Shown piece after piece: positions 55,895 through 64,000 of a stretch of 64,000 bases of DNA (positions are counted from its first letter, which is position 1; each line of letters starts with the position of its first letter). The notes beneath the pieces were generated by a model that was not told the DNA's origin, searched no databases, and saw only the letters and a program-made list of their open reading frames with translations. Made by a program: the position numbers and the translations under genes. The DNA is from Bryoerythrophyllum caledonicum (taxonomy: Eukaryota; Streptophyta; Bryopsida; Pottiales; Pottiaceae). The DNA lies in assembly GCA_963971425.1 (NCBI GenBank), contig OZ020514.1:43437158-43501157 (forward strand). The letters run 5' to 3'.

Positions 55895-57873
55895 ATGGCA
55901 GGGAAGAAGGGTAAGGCCCCAGCAGGTGGAACCCTGCTGCTGTAGAAGGTGGCGTCGGAGTTTCCAAAACCGGACAAGAACTACAGGGTTTTGGAGAGCT
56001 TCCTCAAGATAATGGAGTGCGCAGGCCTCCTAGGGGTACCCTGGGCTTTCCAGAGCAAGGCCATGGTGGAAGAGCTCTTGGGAAAGCCACCAAGCTAGTA
56101 CAAGAAGCGCATTCGGGCGCATCCGGAGGTCTGGACCACGTCAATTTGGAGCGTCACCTACGGTCTCTGGCCCGGGACAGTCAAGGTGGCGGAGCGCGAC
56201 GACAACATCTTGAAGGGCAACTTCCACTCGAAGGCAAATCCTAAAGACGGGTACGTACTCAGCGACCTCACCGATCCAGATGCGAGGTTAGTAATGGCGT
56301 TCTTTAACCCTATCTTCCACCCCAAAAAAACCTAAATGGATAGTGCCAAGCTAACTAGCCTGATACTAGAATCGATGAGAGGAAAGCTGATTGTCGATTG
56401 GGGAGCCATCATGGACGAGGAGATAGACCGCATGGTCAAGAACCTGCCGAAAGCCCGGAAAACCCCAACACCCGTCTCCACCTACGTAGCCCACATGTAT
56501 GCGAAGCAGAAAATGCTGAGTCCGGAGGAGTAGGACGAGCATGACAACCTGCTCAGCATCCAGTCATACGGAGTGATGGAGATGGAGAATGAGCACAAAG
56601 TTTTGGAGGACTCTGAGACGGAGAAGTCATCGTCCCCTCTCATCCTCAGGAGATCCCGCAGGCGGAGTCGTTCGGTTCAGAAGATTCCGGAAGCCGCCGG
56701 ACCCAGCCAGCCTCCGGCAACCGTAGAGACTCAGAGCCCAACCGAGGCACCACCACCTGAAGAAGTTGAGTACGAATGGTTCACGACCGGATCAGAACCG
56801 GGACCAATGTGGGCCCCAAACATTGTTGGCGACATTCTGGTGGACGTGTCGGAGCTCTGCAGGCATATCGTTTGGCGCACCAAGATCCAAGAAGGGGAAA
56901 TCCGGGAACGACATTCCATGATCCTGGCTGTCATGGAAATAGTAGGTACGGAGGATTTTGATGGTCTCATTCCGTGACTCACGCGAATGAAGGCCAGGGA
57001 GAGCTCAATCGCAAAGTTGGAGCAGGAAAACGCCAATTTCACCCAGACCAACATCTAGCTCTGGATGTAGGTACGACAGGCGGAGGCCACACGAGATGCA
57101 GTCCAGCAAGCAAGAGTTGTGCCGGAAGCAAAGGTCCGGGCAACCACTCAGACTTTGACGGAGATTCAAGCAGCGCTGGATTTTCCGGTGGATACCGTCA
57201 ACCAGGCTCTTCTCTACACTAAGAGTTTGGAAAAGAACGAGAAGGTCAACAGAAAGCAGATCATCTGGTTTCTCCTAGACCACAGCCGCAAGATGGAGGG
57301 CACCTGGTACATGATGCAGGAGTAGGTGAAGAATTTGACTGCCACAACCCTACCGGCACCAGAGGTTCCGGTTCCGGAAGCAGCTCCTCTTGCTCCAGAT
57401 TTCAACTCTTCGATGAGTTGGAATGGGGTGGCCTTCCCAAGCACGGAGAATATTCAGTGTGCCGGCTCTGCTGGGATCCGGAAAGGCAACGGGGATATCT
57501 GCGAGGGATCCCTTTCCCGGGAGATCCCTCGCAGATATCCCCGTTGCCTTTCCGGATCCCATCAGAGTCTTCGTCTTTGGTGCCACCGAAGACAACCCCT
57601 TAACTTGGAAGCTCTGCAGCAATGCCCATGGACGTCAGCCCGAGCGGAAGTTTCTGGGACCTCCCGAGCCTTCAAGTTCGGACAACCGCTCTACCAGCCC
57701 GGATAGCAACAACAGAAGATCCGGAAACGCCTTCCGGACCAAAGAAGCAGGCGCCTGCCTCCGTCCCAGAGCCGCCAGCTACTATTCCGGCACGTCCGGA
57801 AACCAGCGCGGCACGAGCAGAGGTAACTCCTACGCGCCGCAGTAGTAGAAAAAAGAACAAGATTACACCGTAG
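55895..57873 (+). pseudogene. Repeat-B ORF (mobile-domain/gag-like)
   Basis: ATG at 55895. A single frame runs for 1.4 kb with only nonsense changes: TAG 55943, 56096, 56531, 57056, 57068 and 57323, TAA 56333, TGA 56975. Segments: EFPKPDKNYRVLESFLKIME; YKKRIRAHPEVWTTSIWSVT; VLSDLTDPDARLVMAFFNPI; AKLTSLILESMRGKLIVDWG; TPTPVSTYVAHMYAKQKMLS; an acidic then basic stretch; PNIVGDILVDVSELCRHIVW; a heptad-like helical region; and FPVDTVNQALLYTKSLEKNE...WFLLDHSRKMEGTWYMMQ. After the perfect inverted repeat 57473-57560 the coding signal moves to other frames and ends in a basic tail (RRSSRKKNKITP). It is homologous to the copy-A ORF. No enzyme motif; a structural or gag role is only inferred. Confidence 0.55.
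57473..57560. repeat. Perfect 38-bp inverted repeat with 12-nt loop
   Basis: Arms 57473-57510 and 57523-57560 are exact reverse complements (begin GGGATCCGGAAAGGCAACGG), with loop CCTTTCCCGGGA. The right arm reads as normal ORF sequence (VAFPDP frame), so the left arm looks like an inverted duplication of it. It disrupts the repeat-B ORF. Confidence 0.95.
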
Positions 57874-59113
57874 ATAGGGACTTCTAGTGCTTCAGTTTGG
57901 TAGCCACTAACGATGGGGCTCAGGGTTGCACCCGGCTAACTTGCCATAGGCTAAAAAAAACCCTAAATTAGGTTTTGTGTTAGATCCGAGAAAATCGGAT
58001 CTGAGATCTGAAAATTCGGATATGAGTTTTGAATTCCGGATCTCTAGGGATAAGATTCCTTTTACTTTTAAGATAGGATTTTCCGGATTTTCAGGTGATA
58101 AGATAGGATTTTAGGATCAAGAGTTAGTGGTTACTTAATAGATGAGCCTTAGTCGGCTCATCGTCTTGTTTTCTGTTTGTATTCTATTCTTTCTGAATCT
58201 ATGGTGATGGAGTACCTGTTTGTGGAGAGGAAATAAGATCCATTGTGGTCGATGAGTAGTGAATTAGTTCTTATGTGTGAAGTGTTACAAGGGCTGCACC
58301 TAGAACAACCGGTTGAGGCTTGCTTCAGGAGATAGCCCGGAAGAGCTAAAGGAGAGGTTAGGTAAAGTCTGACGATCCACCGTGACCGAAAGGAGCCTGG
58401 AGGGGGACGGAGGGTACTGCAGGGGTGAGCCTGGTAGCTCCAAGGGCACAGAGAATCCGTGTGAACCCGGATTCCGGTTGCGGCCAGAATTTCCTCTTAC
58501 GAAAGAGGAAAAAGCCTGAGGTGAATGTCTAGAAGGGAGTCTACGTGCAAATCTACCACTCTCATTCCATAGAACCACTAAGCATCTAACCAGAATGTCG
58601 TTGTAGTCCGGACGAACCTCTGAGTGACCGTATCCGGAAGGCCTTCCGGATGATGTGAGAGTGCGAATCCGGAAGCAACAAACCAACTACCGGTTAGCGA
58701 AGTAGGAAGAGTGGGGTGTCCAACCACTATAAGTTCCCGGGCAATAGGTGTCTAGCCACTTTAAGTCACAAGACAGTGGAGAATCCAGCCACTTACACAA
58801 AGTAGGATCAGTAGTCCCGGCCACTCGGTTAAAAACCCCGAAAGAAAACTCCGTCTGAAGTTGTCCGGAGTCCAAAAGGATCCGGAAGTTGAAAGAAGGG
58901 ACATCTGAAATCCGGAAGGATCCGGATGGGTAGATTGAAGGATGACTAGGAACGCTAACCGATAGATAATAGGGTGGTAGTTGTTAGTTATACTTATCAT
59001 TTGAGAAAGGAACAATAGGTCTCTGTGGGAACGAATTTAGAGCGGATATTCCGGAATTATTTAGCTCCAATTAAGTGTTATCCGGAGGAATACTCACTCT
59101 ACGAACTACAACA
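57874..59113 (+). other. 3' noncoding tail of repeat B
   Basis: Same conserved words and order as 52940-54251. No gene; short ORFs on the - strand here are not supported. Confidence 0.7.
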
Positions 59114-61886
59114 CTATCAATCCGTCACGCTCCAGCGAGCAGTCAAAAACTCCACCAAGTTCTTCAGTCAGCTCAATTCAGTCCTCAATGAAACTTAGTG
59201 CACGTAAGAGGTCAAAAAACGTCTTGTCCCGAATAGGTTTTAATGCTATTAAACTACAACAGGTTGAATCAAGACCACACATGACGAGAGCATGCGTGCA
59301 TTTAGGATCTCACGACCATCCTATCAAGAATGGTGAGTACCGTGACTTCATTGAGCACAGAGAGAGCTTGATTGGTGAGCAGGTGGAACGGACCCCATCA
59401 GCAACTCGTTCCGCCATTGTGCTTGAAACGGCCAAGGAAGTACTTGGCTCACTCTTTTTGACTACAAAAGGTGAGGAACGGAAGACCTTGGAGCTCCCGG
59501 AGTTGCTGCTAATCTTTGATCGGTGCAAGCATCTAACCTCTCCCAGTATTCGTAATTCTGTCTCTACTTTTAGGCATGTGCGACGGTATGGAATCATGGA
59601 CAGCATTACCCAGCTTCGGGGCTCGAGCAACTGGAACTTTGTTCAGGAGAATATGTTTTTGGGGCAAGGATCAGACATGGATAAGGTCTTCGTCTTCAAG
59701 ATGTCCGAGGTTGGGCCTCGCAGCCGAGTTGACCTAGTGAAGTGAATGCAATCTAAGGGTGACCTTGAGAACGCCTGGATAATGTTTGACCATGTCAAAC
59801 GTGTTAGATCCTGGACTACCATGGCTTGCCACGTGTACGACTCCACTTATTGTCGGGTCATGACAATCGCAGTATGTGACATGCAATCGGAGGACGTTGC
59901 AACTCAATCAGTTGTATGGAGAAATTTAATGTTGTCATGGCGCGCCACGGTGTGCTTAAAGTCAATTTCAATGGATTCATGGCCAATAGCGACAAGGCTA
60001 ATTGGAACGTTGTTTGCATCATCTACGGAAGTGGAGACGCGAGCGAGAAAATGGTGGATAGAGGAAAGACTTGCCATTTTTAGAGGACACAGTCTCTGAA
60101 AAAACACACCAAGGCTGACATCCGCCGGGACCTCCAAGCTCAACACTAAAAACTGTGCCAGTAATACAAGGATGCCAAACCATGGCAGAGGCCGATTCTA
60201 AGTATCTTGCAATTCGAGCATGGTGGATGTCATCCAATGCTGCATCTGAACAAGGCCTTCCTCGACTGGAGCTTTGGCTTGCCTTCTGGCACTTTCGTTA
60301 CCGGCTGTGGGGTAACTTCATGCAGCTAGTAATTCCCCTACCTTCCTCTAACTTTTATTCATAATATACTTCGCCTCCAATTATTACATAAATCCTATGA
60401 TAAGGCTAATTTGACACCATTTTACAAGTGCAAGATCTCACTCAAGACGAACTTGCGGAAATGCCATCATGTAACCTTGCAGAATCGATCCATAAGAAGT
60501 GGAAATAGCAATCCGGCGATCGGGGGAGCGACCTGACGTGACAACCGTGGACGACTTTGTTCGAGGCTTCATGCAGTGTGTAGCATACTACCAATTCTCC
60601 AAAGGAGAGCGCCCTCGTACTAGTTCGTCAAAGGAAGAACTCAAGCTCAGAAGTGCTTAGAGGTTATCGCCTCGAGGCTTGAACTCAAAACTCGAAACCA
60701 CTCCAACAAAGCGTTTTTGAAGATGCTTGGCGCCGACGTATTGTGCACCAGAACTCCTCACCTTGAAGGAAGAGAGGTATTTATTTCTCTGAAACGAAAG
60801 CCAGATACAGCTTTTGGTTTTGAATATGAGTCTCACAAGCCTGATAAGATTAGCATGTCAAGACCGTGCATCCAAACCAGATCAGCACGCAATGACAATG
60901 ACCACAACCTTCCACCAACTGATTCTCCTCCACCTTCTAATCAGGAGGAACTGCTTTTTGAACCACACCAACCTACTCATCAAATCGATCGCCACCATGT
61001 CACTGCTATGGAGGAGACTGCATGCGACCCTTCCCAAGGCACATCGCACGCCTTTCGAAGACATCCGCCAAAGCGTGCTTTGCTCAACAAGCCATCACCA
61101 AGAAGAAGTGCATAGCTCCGATTGTGCAAGACGAGAAGAGCATTGTTGCTCCAACCTACACTGGTATGATGGGCAACTACAAGAAGAATAGGAAGGAGTC
61201 TATGCAATTCTTCTTCCGCAATGACAACATTGAAAGATGCGTGAAGGGCACTCGTCGAAAGTGGGTGATGTCAAGACCAGAGGTTCCAAAGGTATGGCCG
61301 GTTATGTTGGGGACCAATTTATCTTGCAAAAAGATCCTCTCCTTGGAGAATGGAGGCTTTAAACTACCCCTGCGGAAAGAGATTTTGCCAACAAGGCTCT
61401 TTCAGGACCAACCATTATCTATGGACCTATCAGCTTACACGACTTTAACATATCCGGACGATTATCCCACCCGCAGATCATGGAAGAATATACAGTGCAA
61501 CAAAAAGGCCCCGTCCACCAAGCATGCCAACAATTGTGCGTCGGCCCTATCATTGAAAGGAAGTGGGAGCAAGTTATGCATGCTTCCTGCCCCTGCCCTT
61601 GGATGCATCGTCTTATTGGATTCAAGCACACCTCCAAAGGTGCAACAATATCATTTGACGATATCCCAACTACCTGCATGCACCTGCCCAAATTTCAAGG
61701 AGATGGCAACAAAAGCAATTGGAAAGCATGGTCAGTGGGCCAATTGTTAGCACCTCTATTATGTATTTATAGTCATTTCTGGTTTGGATTCAGAGTCCGA
61801 TACATTCATGCACGCAGCTAGTTTTAGCTTCAATGAAGTGAAGCGAGTCCTAGAGAGTGGGTTGTTGAACCACCTACACTCGTAGA
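59114..61886 (+). pseudogene. MULE-like/SWIM-finger gene, copy 4, 3' part
   Basis: The best-preserved continuation of the family. 59188-59745: SRPHMTRACVHLGSHDHPIK, IGEQVERTPSATRSAIVLET, LTSPSIRNSVSTFRHVRRYG, GQGSDMDKVFVFKMSEVG, VDLVK then TGA. 59746-60100: GDLENAWIMFDHVKRVRSWT, MACHVYDSTYCRVMTIAVCD, GFMANSDKANW, then KTMAEADSKYLAIRAWW-type sequence in other frames. MPSCNLAESIHKKWK with a TAG and TTVDDFVRGFMQC follow at 60450-60580. 61022-61750: GMMGNYKKNRKESMQFFFRN, KWVMSRPEVPKVWPVMLGTN. The C-terminal SWIM finger CTCPNFKEM...NC.HLYYVF (about 61677-61770) is followed by FSFNEVKRVLESGLLNHLHS and a stop at 61884-61886. Frameshifts and stops make it a pseudogene. Confidence 0.7.
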
Positions 61887-62307
61887 TTTGACATTTTCTA
61901 CAAAGAAACCCTTCTAACCAGCACTTGATTTATTTATTCAGTAGTGAGACTAAAAGGGCCATTACTTATTTTTTGCAGAATCACCTTTCTTCTACTTTTT
62001 AACGTATCAATCACAGTACTCTTCATAATCTAACTACCTGAACTCCACTATAAGTGCATCGCGCTAACATAATCTAAAAGACAACAAATTTCCTTTCACA
62101 AATCTACCAGAGTAGTTGCAATTTTACTCATTTTTCTAACTTATCCCATGACGAAACTCATCTTCGATACGAATTTTCAACCGTTACTGTGGAGAAATAT
62201 TTCACGGTCATAGGTCCCAAGTTGAACTATAAATAGTAAAATATTTTGGAAATTTCTGATTTTCTAAATCTTCATCTATGTCTGAACTATTTTGATCTAA
62301 AATATCC
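61887..62307. other. AT-rich noncoding
   Basis: No gene. Leads into the inverted GTGAGCGGT cluster. Confidence 0.4.
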
Positions 62308-62347
62308 AAATCTAACCGCTCACCGCTCTCTGCTCACCACTCACCGC
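62308..62347 (-). repeat. GTGAGCGGT-type cluster (inverted)
   Basis: CCGCTCACCGCTCTCTGCTC followed by ACCACTCACCGCTGA, the reverse complement of the clusters at 27641-27682 and 19362-19474. It forms the left border of the satellite array. Confidence 0.75.
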
Positions 62348-62369
62348 TGACACGATAGCCTCGTCCCTA

Positions 62370-63450
62370 TCTAGGCCAACGCGTGGGCGTTGAGGGAGTG
62401 CCAGTAGCGGCACACCTCCTTGGCCCACAAGCTCAACGGAGTGAGCGCGACGCCAAGGAGGTGTGCCGCTGTCGGCACACCCCTACGTGCTGGCAAATTG
62501 GCCTGTACGCGGTGCCTGAGGGGGTACCTCCCGGCACTTGCCCAGGCCAAGGAGTGAGCGTTAGGGGTGTGCTGGCAACGGCACACCTCCTCAGCATCGG
62601 GCTCACTTTCTTGAGCTTGCGCGCCCAGGAAGTGTGCCGATGTCGGCACACTCCCTGGTGCTAGCGCATTGGCCTCTGCTCGGTGACTAAGGTTGTATCT
62701 CCGGTCATTCCGCACAGGCCAAGACGTGAGCGCTAGGAAAGTGCCGGCAGCGGCACATCTCCTTGACGCGCAAGCTGAAGGGAGTGAGCGCAGCCTTGAG
62801 GAAGTGTGCCACTTCGGCACACCCCAGCGCCCACAACTTAGCCTGTGTGTGGTGCCTGAGGTGGTACCTCCGGGCACTAGGCCAAGGCGTCAGTGCTATA
62901 GGTCTGCCGTCAGCGGCACACCTCCTCAGTGCGCAAGCTTAGGGGAGTCAGTTGCGGCGTTGAGGAGGTGTGCCGCTGCCGGCTTACCTCTCTGTGCTGT
63001 CGCATTGGCCTGCGCACCGTGCCTAAAGAAAAACCTCCCAGAACCGGCAAAGGCGATGACGATGCCACAAGAGGTGTGCCGGCAGCCGCACGCCTCCACT
63101 GCTCGCTCAAACATGAGAGTTAGCACGGCACTGTGGAGAGGTGCCGCAAACAACACATCCCTATCAGCGGACCTTTTGGACTGAACTTTGTGCATTTGGG
63201 AGAACCAACCAGCCTAGGCCCAAGTTTTGGCGTCAACACAAGGGGTGTGCCGACAACGGCAAACCTTGTTTGCCCGCTCTACTAGGGGGCAAAGTGTGGT
63301 GCAGAGAAGGTGTGCCGCTGCGAGGACACTCCCATTAGCTGCAGCTTTATCCTACGCGCGGTGCCTCTAGGAGACCTCACCGCACCGGCCGAGGTCATGG
63401 CATCGGCGTAGTGGGATGTGTCGACAGCAGCACATCTCCTCTGCCCGCTT
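62370..63450 (+). repeat. Tandem satellite, period about 171 bp, about six units
   Basis: Equivalent points (GTGCCRGYARCGGCACAYCTCC-like core) occur at 62398, 62569, 62741, 62902, 63076, 63247 and 63418, giving spacings of about 171, 172, 161, 174, 171 and 171. Each unit holds the core, GAGTGAGCGC, a second GAGGWRGTGTGCCGCTGYCGGCACAC palindrome, a GCATTGGCCTGYGCNCGGTGCCT segment and GGTACCTCCSGGCACT. GC-rich. ORFs over it are products of the repetition. Confidence 0.88.
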
Positions 63451-63508
63451 TCTATAGCTCAGTGAGGCAACGCTGTTCTCCACAGTTTTCCCTCAACTTT
63501 CATCAATT

Positions 63509-63817
63509 TTGTTTAACATATTTGTGGGCTTTCAAACTATAAGAGATTGGAGTAGCCGTTGTAGTGGCGTAGAGAAGTTCGCGGAGAGATTTTTGGATCC
63601 CAAGGAATGGACTTCAACAAATGGTCATGACTTCGTGAGAAAAGCAGTGGAGAAGATGAAGGGCTTCACCTTTTCAGAGCTTCAGAAGCAACTTCCAATA
63701 GCTGATCCGAAGCACACTCTAGCATTTCTCAGGCAGGTGAAACTTCATTACAAAGCTCATGATGACGACGAAAAGATGAACCAGGGGAAGCTCTGTATAC
63801 TAGCGACGTCCGCCTAG
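63509..63817 (+). CDS. Unrecognised 102-aa ORF at the right end
   Basis: Hydrophilic, coding-like frame: SGVEKFAERFLDPKEWTSTN, GHDFVRKAVEKMKGFTFSEL, ADPKHTLAFLRQVKLHYKAH, then a TAG at 63815. Coding character continues beyond the stop in nearby frames (MKEKWLQRWNRW, then SKFPESEFPDWLHRA-like sequence), suggesting a longer, possibly broken or spliced gene running out of the window. No domain recognised. Confidence 0.4.
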   Translation: MFNIFVGFQTIRDWSSRCSGVEKFAERFLDPKEWTSTNGHDFVRKAVEKMKGFTFSELQKQLPIADPKHTLAFLRQVKLHYKAHDDDEKMNQGKLCILATSA

Positions 63818-64000
63818 GATTCTTCGATGAAAGAAAAATGGTTGCAACGTTGGAACAGATGGTAATCTTCGAGAATCTCTTAGGTTTCTAAAATCAAAGT
63901 TTCCCGAGAGTGAGTTCCCTGATTGGCTTCACCGCGCTATGTAGTGGACTCAAGTACTCACTATTGGTTTACTTTGTTTTGTCAATTTTAGTTTGGAAGT
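63818..64000. other. Right edge, possible continuation of the preceding gene
   Basis: Broken coding-like frames to about 63960, then AT-rich sequence that could be intronic. Confidence 0.25.

Larger units (their letters stand above)
55436..59113 (+). mobile_element. Unclassified repeat family, copy B
   Basis: Starts TGTGGGAAGGCATTCCCAC and ends ...CTACAACA, with the same internal order as copy A and no nested element, so at 3678 bp it shows the family's native size. It carries a gag-like or mobile-domain-like ORF (55895-57873) and a 1.2-kb noncoding tail. No long terminal repeat pair, no terminal inverted repeat and no target duplication were found (flanks TTATA and CTATC). It interrupts MULE/SWIM copy 4. 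Confidence 0.65.

Noticed and set aside
55895-57325. Alternative genetic code (TAG read as Gln)
   Set aside because: TAA and TGA also occur inside the same frames, copies A and B have stops at different positions, and the copia, integrase and hAT genes look standard. C-to-T decay explains it better.
62371-63195. Cys/Arg-rich ORFs on both strands (up to 168 codons)
   Set aside because: They follow the satellite period and have no conserved start or codon pattern.
62370-63450. CRISPR-like array of regular repeats
   Set aside because: The units are contiguous about 171-bp monomers without unique spacers, in a eukaryotic context with no cas genes.

Overview
The window looks like nuclear DNA of a land plant with a large, transposon-rich genome. 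The evidence is a hAT element with a DUF659-type transposase, a PIF/Harbinger element, a Ty1/copia fragment, a Ty3/gypsy (Athila/Tat-like) LTR element and four copies of a MULE/SWIM-type gene. No intact host housekeeping gene, rRNA or tRNA was recognised. Most coding sequence is broken. The plant lineage cannot be fixed from this window; a non-seed plant is only a guess.

Layout. 157-4844 is a complete PIF/Harbinger element (11-bp TIRs, TAA target duplication) with decayed ORF1 and transposase genes facing each other. 6.0-9.5 kb and 12.6-15.8 kb (+ strand), 20.1-24.1 kb (- strand) and 54.9-61.9 kb (+ strand) are four decayed copies of one gene family: a zinc-binding N-terminal part, a MULE-like core and a C-terminal SWIM finger. 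17.0-19.3 kb is a truncated copia pol on the - strand. 25.1-30.6 kb holds remnants of unusual genes: one with a ParB/sulfiredoxin-like GNHR motif (+ strand) and one spliced gene resembling a bacterial-type amino-methyltransferase (- strand). 31.3-32.6 kb is a degenerate tandem repeat.

The centre is a three-deep nest. Family-A repeat 34268-54251, carrying a gag-like or mobile-domain-like ORF, is interrupted by a 16.4-kb LTR retrotransposon (35557-51933, TSD GAGGG). That element is itself interrupted by an 8.1-kb hAT transposon (39537-47626, TSD GATTCTGA, TIR CAGGGTTGT). Removing each inserted element plus one target duplication puts the host reading frame back in phase. The LTR element has lost everything between its primer-binding site and integrase, yet keeps an open integrase. 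The hAT carries a transposase pseudogene on + and a RING-finger gene on -, diverging from a region that holds a 200-base assembly gap. A second copy of the family-A repeat (B, 55436-59113) sits inside MULE/SWIM copy 4 and contains a perfect 38-bp inverted repeat.

The right end has a tandem array with a period of about 171 bp (62.4-63.45 kb) built on a quasi-palindromic GTGCCG...CGGCAC core, followed by an unrecognised ORF. Decay of the A, B and LTR-element ORFs is mostly by in-frame nonsense codons (TAG above all), with few frameshifts. This fits C-to-T loss of methylated cytosine in silenced elements.
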